A DNA stretch of 64,000 nt. Origin: Pseudomonas sp. TMP9. GTDB lineage: Bacteria; Pseudomonadota; Gammaproteobacteria; Pseudomonadales; Pseudomonadaceae. The position numbers and the translations under genes were made by a program. Below the pieces are notes generated by a model. It did no database searches, was not told the origin of the DNA, and was given only the letters and a program-made list of their open reading frames with translations. Below are positions 47,611-59,169 of the stretch, in pieces; position 1 is the stretch's first letter; every line of letters begins with the position of its first letter. The stretch is from contig NZ_CP149803.1 in the NCBI RefSeq assembly GCF_037943105.1, positions 1,550,001 through 1,614,000 on the forward strand, read 5' to 3'.

Positions 47611-48168
47611 TTAGTCCGGTATCATGCCCTGCCATGCGGCGACCACCCGCTCACGCAACGCCCTGCGATCTTGCAGGGTGTTGACTGCCTGTTCGGCCAG
47701 GTTGATCCAGTACGGGTTGACCCTGGCCTGCTTGATGGAGGTGCGTGCCGCCAGTTCGGCCCAGGCGGCGGGTAACCGTTGCTTGCTAAAGCCGCCGGGT
47801 TTGTCGCAGGCCAAGTAGCGCACGCGGGTGATGCCGGCGAGCAGGATGCGTGCATAACACATCAAGCAGGGCTGCAGGCTGACATAGAGCGTCAGGCCGT
47901 CGCGCTTGAGCTGAGGGTGATGCTGTTCAAGCTGATCCAGTACGCGCATCTCGGCATGGCCGCCGCTGTGGTAGTGGCCTTCAGTAAACACCTGATTGCG
48001 CGCACTGCAGAGCAGTTCCTGCTGTTGATTGATCAGAACCGCACCGATACCGTAACAGCCTTGCTCGACGGCCAGCAGTGCGTGTTCGCAGCACAATTTG
48101 GCCCAGGTGTCGGCAGGTGACTTGCTGGGCAGCGCCCGGTCAAGCAAGGCGCTGTGTCGCTCGTTCAT
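47611..48168 (-). CDS. Nucleoside/cytidine deaminase-like zinc protein
   Basis: A 185-residue member of the CMP/dCMP and tRNA-adenosine deaminase fold. The zinc site is complete: HAEMRVLD supplies His and catalytic Glu, and SLQPCLMCYARI supplies two Cys. Guanine or nucleoside deamination is likely, but the substrate is unclear. ATG 48168 is preferred; a TTG at 48198 would add ten residues. It is convergent with phhR, with only 3 bp between the stops. Confidence 0.82.
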   Translation of the reverse strand: MNERHSALLDRALPSKSPADTWAKLCCEHALLAVEQGCYGIGAVLINQQQELLCSARNQVFTEGHYHSGGHAEMRVLDQLEQHHPQLKRDGLTLYVSLQPCLMCYARILLAGITRVRYLACDKPGGFSKQRLPAAWAELAARTSIKQARVNPYWINLAEQAVNTLQDRRALRERVVAAWQGMIPD

Positions 48169-48300
48169 GGCAGTGTCCAATAACGCTGGGTGAGGCAAGT
48201 TTAGTCGGGCGCAGGCCTGCTAGAGCATGAGTTGCCGATCACCTGATAGGCTGCAGCAAGGATGGCTATGTGCACCATAAACCGCAGAGATGCGCAGTAG

Positions 48301-48830
48301 CGTGTCGATGATATCGGTGTATTCAACTGCGAACTGGCACGTCTTGAATCGCAGCAGGTGCTGACCTTAAGCGAGGGGCACCGCGCCGGCCATCACAGGT
48401 ATCAGCAGCAGTTGTTCAAGCGCTACCTAGCCGCTTTCGATATTGATCACAGCTTGCACACGCGCCAGTTATCGCCAGTCATACGCATTGCTTCGTTCCT
48501 TGATGCGCTGGCGTTGTCGGCAAGTGTGTTGTTTTGGTTGTATCAGTTCTGGGGGCTGTTCAGCACTCTCAGCCAAGTGGCCATTCTGATAACGGCCAGC
48601 TTGGCGTCATTTGCCTCGGTGCTGTTTATTCAGCGGAGGGATGCGTCGGCTTATTTCAGCACGCTCGCCGCTTTGGTGGCGTTTACCTACTTTGTGCTGA
48701 ACGTCGCCATGCTCGGGCAGCTCTTCAGCATCAACCCGTCGATCAACGCCATGCTGCCCTAGGGCTTTATGCGCTGTTGCTGGCTTATGCCTACCGAACA
48801 CGCTTGCTATTGGCTGTCGGTCTCAGCTGA
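48301..48830 (+). pseudogene. DUF2157-like membrane protein gene, 5' part with frameshift
   Basis: The frame reads FNCELARLESQQVLTLSEG, a soluble start, then IRIASFLDALALSASVLFWLYQFWG and further helices, resembling DUF2157 membrane proteins. It stops near 48762, and the next helix (GLYALLLAYAYRTRLLLAVG) continues in another frame to 48830. No ATG start is evident, and the rest of the gene is lost. Confidence 0.5.
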
Positions 48831-49076
48831 TACACCGGGTGTACAGAGCATCAACCTGGCGCAACGCTGGCATGCAACGTTTGATCGGTTTCCGGTGCTG
48901 GATGAGCAACCTGGTTCGGACTCTGCGCGCTATCAAAAGCGCTTTACAGCAGAGCTCATCTTTGGTCGGCGGCTTGAGCCATGGCTGTTTGAATGTAACC
49001 GCTCCATAAACCCCACCTTCAAATGATCCAAGCGCGACCTGATGCTGTGTTCCCGATTTCTTTCTGGAGCCCGCTC

Positions 49077-49435
49077 ATGATGCGCCCTGATGCAAAAGTC
49101 GAAAAAGTCTATCTCTACCCCAAGCCTGTCGACTTCCGAAAGTCCATTGATGGCCTGGCTGCCCTGGTCGAGCTGGATATCAAGGTCGCGGTGTTCGCCC
49201 CGGTGTTGTTCGTATTCCTCAACCGTTCGCGCAACCGGGTGAAGATTTTGTATTGGGAGCGCAACGGCTTCTGCTTGTGGCTCAAGCGTTTGGACGCTGA
49301 AAGGTTCAAGTCGCACCCCGATCCCGGCGAGGATGCCATCGTGATGACGGCTCAGGAATTGAACTGGTTTTGGACGGTATCGATCTGTGGCGTAACCGCC
49401 CTCACAAGGTTTTGACCCCGCGTTTCGTCACCTGA
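49077..49435 (+). pseudogene. tnpB: IS66 accessory protein TnpB, frameshifted near its end
   Basis: The first 98 or so residues are typical of TnpB (VYLYPKPVDFRKSIDGLAAL, then NRSRNRVKILYWERNGFCLW). After ELNW at about 49367 the frame is shifted; the other phase gives the usual LDGIDLWRNRPHKVLTPRFV and a stop at 49433-49435. One base is missing near 49368. The frame as it stands ends at 49415 with an altered tail. TGGAG precedes ATG 49077. Confidence 0.85.
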
Positions 49436-49453
49436 ATCGGTATAATCCACGGC

Positions 49454-50997
49454 ATGATTTCCATGCCCGAAACCCTTCCTGACGATCCTATTTTGCTGAA
49501 ACAGCTTCTGCTGTCGCTGCATGGGCAGGTGTCGGAGAAGGATGGGCAGATTCTGCAATTGCGCGAACAAATCACCCTGCTGACCCAGCGCCTGTTCGGC
49601 CGCAAATCCGAGCAGACCATCGACCCCGATTCGCCGCAGCTGGAGATTTTCAACGAAGCCGAAAGCCTGGTCGAAGCCGCGCCTGAAGCCGTTGCCGATG
49701 ACGTCGAGGAAGAGGTTGTCGCCCCGGTTAAACGTCGTGGCAAGCGCAAGCCGCTGCCGGCGGAGCTGCCGCGCGTCGAAGTCATCCACGAGCTGCCCGA
49801 GCACCAACTGACCTGCGCCTGCGGTTGCCGTAAGCAGATCATCGGTGAGGAAACCAGCGAACAGCTGGAGATCATCCCGATGCAAATCCGGGTGATCAAA
49901 CACATCCGCAAAACTTACGGCTGCAAGGGCTGCGAAGCCGCACCGATCACCGCCGATAAGCCGGCGCAACTAATCGAAAAGAGCATGGCCAGTCCCAGCG
50001 TACTGGCGATGCTACTGAGCACCAAGTTTGTCGACGGCACCCCGCTGTATCGCTTCGAGAAGGTCCTCAACCGCCACGGCATCGACATCCCCCGCCAGAC
50101 CTTGGCGCTTGGGTGATCCAGTGCGGCGCCCATCTGCAACCGCTGCTCAACCTGATGCGCGATTGGCTGCTGGAGGGGCCAGTGATCCACTGCGACGAAA
50201 CCCGTGTGCAGGTGCTTAAAGAGCCGGGGCGCGACCCCAGCAGCCAATCCTGGATGTGGGTGCAAACCGGCGGCCCGCCAGACAGGCCAGTGATCCTCTT
50301 CGACTACACAACCAGCCGTGCGCAGGACGTGCCGCTGCGCCTGCTCGCCGGCTACCGTGGTTATTTGATGACCGACGACTACGCCGGCTACAACGCCGTG
50401 GCCGCGCAAGCGGGCGTCGAGCGTCTGGCCTGCCTGGCGCATGCGCGGCGTAAATTTATCGAAGCGCAGAAGGTGCAGCCGAAGGGCAAGACCGGGCGGG
50501 CCGACGTGGCGTTGAACCTGATCAACAAACTCTACGGCATCGAGCGCGAGCTCAAGGACGCCAGCGCCGAGCAACGCCATCAGGGCCGTCAGCAACACAG
50601 CCTGCCAATCCTCGCGCAACTGAAAACCTGGCTGGAGACAACCCAGCCCCAGGTCACCCGCCAGAACGCCCTGGGCAAAGCCGTGAACTACCTGGCCCAC
50701 AACTGGAGCCGGCTTGCGCGCTACGTCGAAGGCGGCCACTTGCCCATCGACAACAACGCCGCCGAGCGTGCCATCCGGCCCTTCGTCATCGGCCGCAAGA
50801 ACTGGCTGTTCAGCGACACGCCCAAGGGCGCCACGGCCAGCGCGCAAATCTACAGCCTGATCGAAACCGCCAAGGCCAACGGCCAGGAACCCTACGCTTA
50901 CCTGCGCCGCATCCTCGAACGCCTGCCGCTGGCCAAAAGTGTCGAAGACTACGAAGCGCTGCTGCCGTGGAACTGCCCGCCGACATCCGCATACTGA
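49454..50997 (+). pseudogene. tnpC: IS66 transposase TnpC, frameshifted
   Basis: The first part (to [12 protein letters not shown] near 50107) includes the Leu-rich helix, the RLFGRKSEQ motif and the Cys zinc finger (CACGC, CKGC). The rest restarts as [20 protein letters not shown] in another frame and holds the DDE region ([17 protein letters not shown], then [18 protein letters not shown]). TLARWVIQ is expected at the joint; one base is missing at about 50108. The catalytic residues survive, but on two separate frames. Confidence 0.92.
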
Positions 50998-51261
50998 CGG
51001 CCAAACCCCATCAGAGGTAGATGGGGTTTATGGAGCGCTTACGTTTGAATTAAGCGATAGGTAGCGGCTGGCCTCGCCTGATACTAAGCTCTGGTGAGCT
51101 GCAGTGCTTCACGCACCCAAGTTTATTAGCTCGCAAAATGTCCAAGTCAGCCACTTAGACTAAGGTTGCGGCGCGTTAAGACCATGGTCGAATGGCCCTG
51201 CAGTGGCCTGCTGGCTACAAAATGGGGCATAGAACAACAACTATCCATCGAGGTGTTTCTA

Positions 51262-53217
<1,956 letters not shown>

Positions 53218-53606
53218 CTTCGGTTAGCCTGCCTGCAAGCAACGCCCTGTTTCGGCCACAAGCCGGGCAGGGCGTTGTGCGTTTAAGGCGCTATCAACCA
53301 ATGGATTGCCCGCGGTTACGGCGAAAAGTCGGGTTTTGTTGAGGTATAGGCGTATTTTGGTTTTGTATTGAGCGGTAACAGGGCGCACTTTTATGAGGTG
53401 TGCGGGAACGTTTTGCCCTGATAGGGTGCGCAACGTGTTCAGCGGTTAAACACACAATCGCCAGCCAAGCCCAATGATCAAAGGGTCTTGATTAAAATGG
53501 CGCATTAATTGCTTTTGTGATGGGTTAAAAGTCTTTTCTGCCGGCCCATTGTTTTTGCCGGCTGTCAATATCCCCGCTGCACCCGTCCGGGCCTTTTGTA
53601 ATTAGT
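53218..53606. other. Intergenic, acs terminator region and unassigned DNA
   Basis: Apart from the acs hairpin this holds no supported ORF. A GCCGGC/GCCGGC inverted pair with a T-rich loop lies near 53541-53563. ArgR-type sites follow it. Confidence 0.4.
53240..53277 (+). terminator. Probable acs terminator
   Basis: CAACGCCCTG (53240-53249) pairs perfectly with CAGGGCGTTG (53268-53277), followed by TGCGTTT; the T-run is short. It lies 22 bp after the acs stop. Confidence 0.7.
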
Positions 53607-53643
53607 TGTCGCATTGAAGAAATATCGACTTTCGAGCTGTCGC
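53607..53643. promoter_or_regulatory. ArgR-type operator upstream of aotJ
   Basis: TGTCGC at 53607-53612 is followed by N8 and AA, matching the Pseudomonas ArgR half-site TGTCGC-N8-AA. A second TGTCGC lies at 53638-53643, 31 bp on, in the same direction but without the AA. The pair is 145-180 bp upstream of aotJ, whose operon ends with argR. Confidence 0.55.
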
Positions 53644-53787
53644 TAGAATGCCGCTCACCCGGTTGGGGCTGCTTGTGCCTGCGTGCTGCGCAGCTTAGCG
53701 GCGACTCACTACATTTTACGCAAGGCTGGATGCAGTCACCGACATGCTCTGCCACCTGATGCCATACCCATTCGAAGGAGTCACACG

Positions 53788-54567
53788 ATGAAGAAGATTG
53801 CACTTCTCGGCGCCCTGGCGCTGTCCATGCTGTCGCCGCTGGTCATGGCTGAAGAGGCCAAGCCTCTGCGTATCGGCATTGAAGCGGCTTACCCGCCATT
53901 CGCCTTCAAAACGCCTGAAGGTGCCATCAGTGGTTTCGACTACGACATCGGCGTCGCCCTGTGCGAAGAGATGAAGGTTGAATGCAAATGGATCGAGCAG
54001 GAATTTGACGGGCTGATCCCTGCACTGAAAGTACGCAAATTCGACGCCGTGCTGTCCTCGATGAGCATCACCGAAGACCGTAAGAAGTCAGTGGATTTCA
54101 CCGGTAAGTACTACGCCACGCCTGCCAAGCTGGCGATGAAGGCAGGTACTGAGCTGAAAGACCCGGCCGTTGACTTGAAAGGTAAAAAGATCGGCGTGCA
54201 GCGCTCCTCGGTTTATGACCGCTACGCCACCGATGTTTTCGCTGCAGCAGGTGCCGAGATCGTACGTTACGGCTCGCAAAATGAAATCTTCCTGGACCTG
54301 TCCTCTGGCCGCCTGGATGCCACCCTTGCTGATTCGGTGAACATCGATGACGGCTTCCTGAAAACCGACGCCGGCAAAGGGTTTGCGTTTGCAGGGCCGG
54401 ACTTTACCGATGTTAAATACTTCGGCGAAGGTCAAGGCATTGCCGTTCGCAAGGGCGACAAAGCACTGGCTGATAAAATCAGCGCCGCCATCTTGGCCAT
54501 CCGCGCCAATGGTAAGTACCAAGCCGTTCAGGACAAATACTTTCAGTTCAACGTCTACGGCGACTGA
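53788..54567 (+). CDS. aotJ: Arginine/ornithine-binding periplasmic protein
   Basis: A 259-residue solute-binding protein with a signal peptide ending VMA near 21. [29 protein letters not shown] near 27-55 (core [15 protein letters not shown]) is the family 3 signature, and [15 protein letters not shown] near 86-100 forms the amino acid site. It delivers arginine and ornithine to the AotQM-P transporter. GAAGGAG precedes ATG 53788, and the longer open frame from 53683 is discarded because it would bury the signal peptide. Confidence 0.92.
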   Translation: MKKIALLGALALSMLSPLVMAEEAKPLRIGIEAAYPPFAFKTPEGAISGFDYDIGVALCEEMKVECKWIEQEFDGLIPALKVRKFDAVLSSMSITEDRKKSVDFTGKYYATPAKLAMKAGTELKDPAVDLKGKKIGVQRSSVYDRYATDVFAAAGAEIVRYGSQNEIFLDLSSGRLDATLADSVNIDDGFLKTDAGKGFAFAGPDFTDVKYFGEGQGIAVRKGDKALADKISAAILAIRANGKYQAVQDKYFQFNVYGD

Positions 54568-54684
54568 TTGCTCTTCCTGCGTCGCCTTTACTGAAGGTGG
54601 CGTAGGCCTTGGTTACCTTGGTCTGCGCCACTTTTTTGTTGCACTCCCGCGCGCCGCCTGGCGTTTGCATGAGGTATGCAGAGC

Positions 54685-55374
54685 ATGCTCAACGGCTATG
54701 GCTCGACCATTTTGGAGGGTGCTTGGCTCACCCTAATTCTGGCGCTGACGTCGATGGCAGTTGCCATCGTCTTGGGGCTGTTGGGCGCAGCTTCACGCTT
54801 ATCGCCGATCAAGTGGCTGGCGCTGTTAGGCGAAACTTACGCCACAGTGATCCGCGGGATTCCTGATTTAGTCTTGATTTTGCTGATTTTCTACGGCGGC
54901 CAAGACATCGTGAACCGGGTTGCTCCCATGCTCGGCTACGACGATTACATCGATATCAACCCCTTTATTGCCGGCGTATTCACCATGGGTTTTATCTTTG
55001 GCGCTTACCTGTCGGAGACCTTTCGCGGGGCCTTTATGGCCATCCCCAAAGGTCAGTCTGAAGCGGGCGCCGCCTATGGCATGAGCAGCCTGCAGGTGTT
55101 CTTTCGTATTTTAGTGCCGCAGATGATTCGCTTCGCCATCCCAGGCTTTACCAATAACTGGTTGGTGTTAACCAAGGCCACCGCATTAATTTCTGTGGTC
55201 GGCTTACAAGACATGATGTTCAAGGCCAAGAGCGCTGCAGACGCCACTCGTGAGCCTTTTACCTTCTATCTCGCGGTTGCAGGGTTGTACTTGGTGCTGA
55301 CCAGTGTGTCGCTGTTGGCCTTGCGTTACCTGGAAAAACGTTACTCGGTCGGCATCAAAGCCGCCGATCTGTGA
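54685..55374 (+). CDS. aotQ: Arginine/ornithine ABC transporter permease
   Basis: A 229-residue His/Glu/Gln/Arg-type permease with about five hydrophobic helices. The ATPase-contact loop is GQSEAGAAYGMSSLQVFFRILVPQM near 130-154 (core EAGAAYGMS). The frame also has an ATG at 54676, but that lies only one base past GAGGT, whereas 54685 has workable spacing and fits the AotQ N-terminus. It forms the membrane channel together with AotM. Confidence 0.9.
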   Translation: MLNGYGSTILEGAWLTLILALTSMAVAIVLGLLGAASRLSPIKWLALLGETYATVIRGIPDLVLILLIFYGGQDIVNRVAPMLGYDDYIDINPFIAGVFTMGFIFGAYLSETFRGAFMAIPKGQSEAGAAYGMSSLQVFFRILVPQMIRFAIPGFTNNWLVLTKATALISVVGLQDMMFKAKSAADATREPFTFYLAVAGLYLVLTSVSLLALRYLEKRYSVGIKAADL

Positions 55375-55390
55375 GCGGGGAAGCGCAGCC

Positions 55391-56089
55391 ATGATTTTTG
55401 ACTTCAGCGTAATTTTGGACAGCCTGCCGCTGTATTTTGGCGGCGTACTGGTCACCCTGAAAATCCTACTGATTTCCCTAGCGTGCGGCCTGGCGTTGGC
55501 CATCCCCTTGGGGTTGATGCGCGTATCAAAATCGCCATTAGTGAACTTTCCGGCTTGGCTCTATACCTATGTGATTCGCGGTACGCCGATGCTGGTGCAA
55601 CTGTTTCTTATTTATTACGGTTTGGCCCAGTTTGAGGCCGTGCGTGACAGCTTTATGTGGCCCTATCTGTCCAGCGCCACCTTTTGCGCTTGCCTGGCGT
55701 TTGCCATCAATACCAGCGCCTACAGCGCCGAGATTTTGGCTGGCAGCCTCAAGTCCACCCCGCATGGCGAGATCGAAGCTGCTAAGGCCATGGGCATGTC
55801 ACGCGGCAAGCTGTACCGGCGCATCCTGTTGCCTTCGGCGTTGCGTCGCGCGCTGCCGCAGTACAGCAATGAAGTGATCATGATGCTGCACACCACGTCG
55901 CTGGCCTCAATCGTCACCTTGGTTGATATCACCGGCGCGGCGCGTACCGTCAGCGCGCAATATTACTTGCCGTTTGAGGCCTTTATCACTGCCGGCCTGT
56001 TCTACCTGTGCCTGACGTTTATCCTGGTGCGCTTGTTCAAGCTGGCCGAACGGCGCTGGTTGGCATACCTGGCGCCGCGCAAGTCCTGA
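55391..56089 (+). CDS. aotM: Arginine/ornithine ABC transporter permease
   Basis: A 232-residue permease and partner of Aot[18 protein letters not shown] near 62-78 and the contact loop [22 protein letters not shown] near 131-152 (core EAAKAMGMS) mark the family. The start at 55391 follows the aotQ stop by 16 bp; the frame upstream lies inside aotQ. About five membrane helices are seen. Confidence 0.9.
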   Translation: MIFDFSVILDSLPLYFGGVLVTLKILLISLACGLALAIPLGLMRVSKSPLVNFPAWLYTYVIRGTPMLVQLFLIYYGLAQFEAVRDSFMWPYLSSATFCACLAFAINTSAYSAEILAGSLKSTPHGEIEAAKAMGMSRGKLYRRILLPSALRRALPQYSNEVIMMLHTTSLASIVTLVDITGAARTVSAQYYLPFEAFITAGLFYLCLTFILVRLFKLAERRWLAYLAPRKS

Positions 56090-56120
56090 CCTTCCACGTA
56101 TTCGTAAAGAGACTCTGACC

Positions 56121-56885
56121 ATGTTCAAACTCGAAGTCCAGGACCTGCACAAGCGTTACGGCAGCCACGAAGTATTGAAGGGCGTATCGCTGGCGGCCAA
56201 GGCCGGTGATGTGATCAGCATTATCGGTTCCAGTGGCTCGGGCAAAAGTACCTTTCTGCGTTGCATCAATCTGCTTGAGCAGCCCCATGGCGGCAAAATT
56301 CTGCTTAATAACGAAGAGTTGAAGTTGGTGCCAAACAAGGACGGTGGTCTAAAGGCTGCTGATGCCAAGCAGTTGCAGCGTATGCGCTCGCGCTTGTCCA
56401 TGGTCTTTCAGCACTTCAACCTGTGGTCGCACATGAGCGCCCTGGAAAACGTCATGGAAGCCCCGGTGCATGTGCTTGGCATGAGTAAAAAAGACGCCTT
56501 AGAAAAAGCCGAACATTACCTCAACAAAGTCGGTGTCGCTCATCGCAAAGACGCCTACCCGGCGCATATGAGCGGTGGCGAACAGCAGCGTGTGGCCATC
56601 GCCCGTGCACTGGCCATGGAGCCTGAGGTGATGCTGTTTGATGAGCCAACCTCAGCTCTTGACCCGGAGTTGGTCGGTGAGGTGCTTAAGGTGATGCAGG
56701 ACCTGGCTCAGGAAGGCCGCACCATGGTGGTGGTGACTCACGAAATGGGTTTTGCCCGCGAGGTGTCCAATCAGCTGATCTTCCTGCACAAAGGCGTGGT
56801 GGAAGAGCGCGGTTGCCCGCGTGAAGTCCTCGTTAATCCGCAATCCGAACGTCTGCAGCAGTTCCTCTCGGGCAGCCTTAAATAA
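56121..56885 (+). CDS. aotP: Arginine/ornithine ABC transporter ATPase
   Basis: A 254-residue polar amino acid transport ATPase with Walker [10 protein letters not shown] near 37-45, signature [15 protein letters not shown] near 150-164 (Met in place of the usual Leu) and Walker [13 protein letters not shown]. It powers AotQM. In P. aeruginosa an extra gene of unknown function lies between aotM and aotP, as I recall; here only 31 bp separate them, so that gene is absent. Confidence 0.92.
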   Translation: MFKLEVQDLHKRYGSHEVLKGVSLAAKAGDVISIIGSSGSGKSTFLRCINLLEQPHGGKILLNNEELKLVPNKDGGLKAADAKQLQRMRSRLSMVFQHFNLWSHMSALENVMEAPVHVLGMSKKDALEKAEHYLNKVGVAHRKDAYPAHMSGGEQQRVAIARALAMEPEVMLFDEPTSALDPELVGEVLKVMQDLAQEGRTMVVVTHEMGFAREVSNQLIFLHKGVVEERGCPREVLVNPQSERLQQFLSGSLK

Positions 56886-56951
56886 CCCGTGGCAACACCT
56901 GCAGCCATTCTAGTGATGCTAATAATTGCCAACAGAGCCTAAACTGCGACC

Positions 56952-57932
56952 ATGAATGCCCACCGAATTGGCTTCCTGCTTTGGCCTTCCACTAAACCCC
57001 TGACGTTAGCCTTGGCTGAGGAGGCGCTGCGCGTCGCTCAGCGCGTCCATCCTGAAGTGGTCTATGAACTGCTCTTTTTGCAGGCTGAAGCGCCGCTCGA
57101 CGAGGCTTGGCGGCTGCCGGGTGAGTCTTGGGTGGGCAAGCTTGAAGGCTGTCACAGGCTCTTCCTGCTGGCTGATGAACCGCCCGGACCAATGCCCGCC
57201 GCGCTCTCTGCGGCGCTTAAACAGGTGGTGCGCGGCGGCTGTGTGATCGGTGCTATTGCCGCCGGGGTTTATCCGCTGGCGCAATTAGGCTTGCTTGATG
57301 GTTACCGCGCCTCTGTGCACTGGCGCTGGCAAGATGACTTTAGCGAACGCTTCCCCAAGGTTATTGCGACCAGCCACTTGTTTGACTGGGACCGCGACCG
57401 CCTGAGTGCCTGCGGCGGCTTAGCGGTGCTCGATTTACTGCTGGCTTTACTGGCCCGCGACCATGGGGCCGAACTGGCCGGTGCGGTTTCGGAAGAGTTG
57501 GTGGTGGAACGCATCCGTGAAGGCGGCGAGCGTCAGCGCATCCCCTTGCAGAACCGTCTGGGTTCCAGCCATCCCAAGTTGACTCAGGCGGTGCTGCTGA
57601 TGGAAGCCAACATCGAGGAGCCGCTGACCACCGATGAAATTGCCCAGCATGTGTGCGTGTCACGCCGTCAGCTGGAGCGAATTTTTAAGCAATACCTCAA
57701 CCGCGTGCCCAGCCAGTACTATTTGGAACTGCGCCTGAACAAAGCCCGCCAATTGCTGATGCAAACCAGCAAATCGATCATCCAGATTGGCCTGTCTTGC
57801 GGGTTTTCCTCCGGGCCACACTTCTCCAGCGCTTACCGTAACTTCTTCGGTGCCACCCCGCGTGAAGACCGCAATCAGCGCCGCAGCAACAGCCCCTTCG
57901 AGCTTACGTCAACGCCGATCGAGCGCGGCTGA
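56952..57932 (+). CDS. argR: Arginine-responsive AraC-type regulator
   Basis: A 326-residue protein with a class I amidotransferase-like N-terminal domain (about 5-200; IGAIAAGVYPLAQLGLLDG near 99-117) and an AraC helix-turn-helix domain near 215-310 (IAQHVCVSRRQLERIFKQYL, abbreviated core VSRRQLERIF). This is the Pseudomonas ArgR, which is unrelated to the E. coli ArgR and controls arginine uptake and catabolism and its own operon. It lies 66 bp after aotP. ArgR-type sites upstream of aotJ support autoregulation. Confidence 0.92.
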   Translation: MNAHRIGFLLWPSTKPLTLALAEEALRVAQRVHPEVVYELLFLQAEAPLDEAWRLPGESWVGKLEGCHRLFLLADEPPGPMPAALSAALKQVVRGGCVIGAIAAGVYPLAQLGLLDGYRASVHWRWQDDFSERFPKVIATSHLFDWDRDRLSACGGLAVLDLLLALLARDHGAELAGAVSEELVVERIREGGERQRIPLQNRLGSSHPKLTQAVLLMEANIEEPLTTDEIAQHVCVSRRQLERIFKQYLNRVPSQYYLELRLNKARQLLMQTSKSIIQIGLSCGFSSGPHFSSAYRNFFGATPREDRNQRRSNSPFELTSTPIERG

Positions 57933-57974
57933 CAGCGGCTCTCCAAGCAAAAGATGCTGGAAAAGGGCAGAGCT

Positions 57975-57994
57975 CTGCGCTGTCGTCAGCGCAG
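57975..57994. terminator. Hairpin between convergent argR and K+ channel genes
   Basis: CTGCGCTG pairs with CAGCGCAG around TCGT; a second 7-bp palindrome (GGCCAAC/GTTGGCC) overlaps the channel stop. Neither has a T-run, so termination is uncertain. Confidence 0.4.
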
Positions 57995-57999
57995 GCCAA

Positions 58000-58833
58000 C
58001 TAACCTTGTTGGCCTTGCCGAGGAAACAGCGAACTGCCGCAGCGGTTGCAGAAGGCCGCTGCAGGTTCGTGGGTGTCTTTGGCGCAGCTGGGGCACTCGT
58101 GGCTCAATTCATCGCCGCGCATGGCATTGGCCAGTTCGGCGGTAAAGATGCCGGTGGGTACGGCGATGATTGAGTAGCCGGTGATCATTACCAGGGTCGA
58201 AAGTGCTTGGCCCAATGGCGTCTGCGGCACGATATCGCCAAACCCGACCGTGGTCAGTGTGACCACGGCCCAGTAGATACCTTTGGGGATGCTGGTAAAG
58301 CCATGTGCCGGGCCTTCGATGACATACATCAGCGTGCCGAACACCGTGACCAAGGTGGCGATACCGGCGAAAAACACGATGATTTTCTGCTTGCTGCCGC
58401 GCAATGCTGTCAGCAGAAAATTAGCTTGGCGCAAGTAAGGGCTGAGCTTCAGTACGCGAAATACCCGCAACATGCGGATCACGCGGATGATCAGCAGGTA
58501 CTGGCTGTCGGCGAAAAACAGCGCGAGTATGCCCGACAAAATCGCCAGCAAATCAATCAGGCCAAAGAAGCTAAAGGCATAGCGCAACGGCTTAGGTGAG
58601 CAATACAAGCGCACCGCGTATTCAATGGCGAACAGTGCGGTAAATGCCCATTCAATACCGGCCATTAATCCTGCGTGCTGGCTGTGAATACTGTCGATGC
58701 TGTCAAGCATCACCACCACCAGACTGGCCAGAATGGTCAGCAGCAGGTAGCGGTCGAAGCGCTGTCCAGCCGGGGTATCGGTATGAAAAATGATGCTGTA
58801 CAGGCGTTGACGCAGATTTTGCGGCGTATCCAT
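58000..58833 (-). CDS. Voltage-gated-type potassium channel with C-terminal zinc ribbon
   Basis: A 277-residue six-helix channel. The S4 segment is arginine-patterned (RVIRMLRVFRVLKL near 116-129), the pore helix and selectivity filter read TLTTVGFGD near 192-200, and S6 follows to about 235. The last 40 residues carry CPSC and CNRC, a probable zinc ribbon on the cytoplasmic side. It should form K+-selective tetramers. P. aeruginosa has a channel gene near pykF, and the same neighbourhood holds here. Confidence 0.9.
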   Translation of the reverse strand: MDTPQNLRQRLYSIIFHTDTPAGQRFDRYLLLTILASLVVVMLDSIDSIHSQHAGLMAGIEWAFTALFAIEYAVRLYCSPKPLRYAFSFFGLIDLLAILSGILALFFADSQYLLIIRVIRMLRVFRVLKLSPYLRQANFLLTALRGSKQKIIVFFAGIATLVTVFGTLMYVIEGPAHGFTSIPKGIYWAVVTLTTVGFGDIVPQTPLGQALSTLVMITGYSIIAVPTGIFTAELANAMRGDELSHECPSCAKDTHEPAAAFCNRCGSSLFPRQGQQG

Positions 58834-59169
58834 GGCGTTCTGGCAGCTCCGTTTGCGCCGGGGTTGTCAAAACCAACGGCAAAAGACCAACGACTAAACG
58901 CGCAGCCTAGGGAGTTTTATCCTGCCGATGCAAGCTTTTGTCCTGGCGAAGCGGCAGCGGTCTGCAGTCGTTTGTGACGTTACGCAGCAGCCGTTGGCTC
59001 GCACGTATCAACCAGCAAGTAAGAATAAAAGGCATGGTCTACGCGGATAAGCCGAGTGTGCTGAAGCCCGGTTGCAGCACTAGCGTCAACGCGATGCCAA
59101 GAGCCGGCAACCAAACTTGACGATGCACCCGGCTCAGGGCGATAGCCGCCAGCACGGCGTTGTAGTCAT
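58834..59169. other. Gap with possible membrane-protein C-terminal fragment
   Basis: On the minus strand the frame ending at 59039 contains AAIALSRVHRQVWLPALGIA and more hydrophobic residues, like the last helices of a transporter, with no start. I see nothing else in this gap. It may be the residue of a gene that once lay between the channel and pykF. Confidence 0.3.

Larger units (their letters stand above)
48995..51042 (+). mobile_element. IS66-family insertion sequence, degenerate, 2048 bp
   Basis: The ends are inverted repeats starting GTAACCGCTCCATAAACCCC on the left and GTAAGCGCTCCATAAACCCC on the right. GTTTGAAT flanks both sides (48987-48994 and 51043-51050), the 8-bp target duplication typical of IS66. 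Inside are tnpB and tnpC but no tnpA; the left end has only 82 bp before tnpB. Both genes carry one-base deletions, so the copy is probably unable to move by itself. Confidence 0.95.
48832..51064 (+). pseudogene. ORF end split by IS66
   Basis: Before the element the frame reads SINLAQRWHATFDRFPVLDEQ through GRRLEPWLFE. With the element and one target copy removed, it continues LSDR and stops at 51062-51064. The insertion thus lies five codons from the stop. The frame has coding character but no family that I recognise, and no intact start; it may already have been a remnant. Confidence 0.45.

Noticed and set aside
50100..50116. Programmed frameshift in IS66 tnpC
   Set aside because: No slippery run is at the joint and IS66 transposases are not known to need one. 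tnpB also lacks one base, so decay is simpler.
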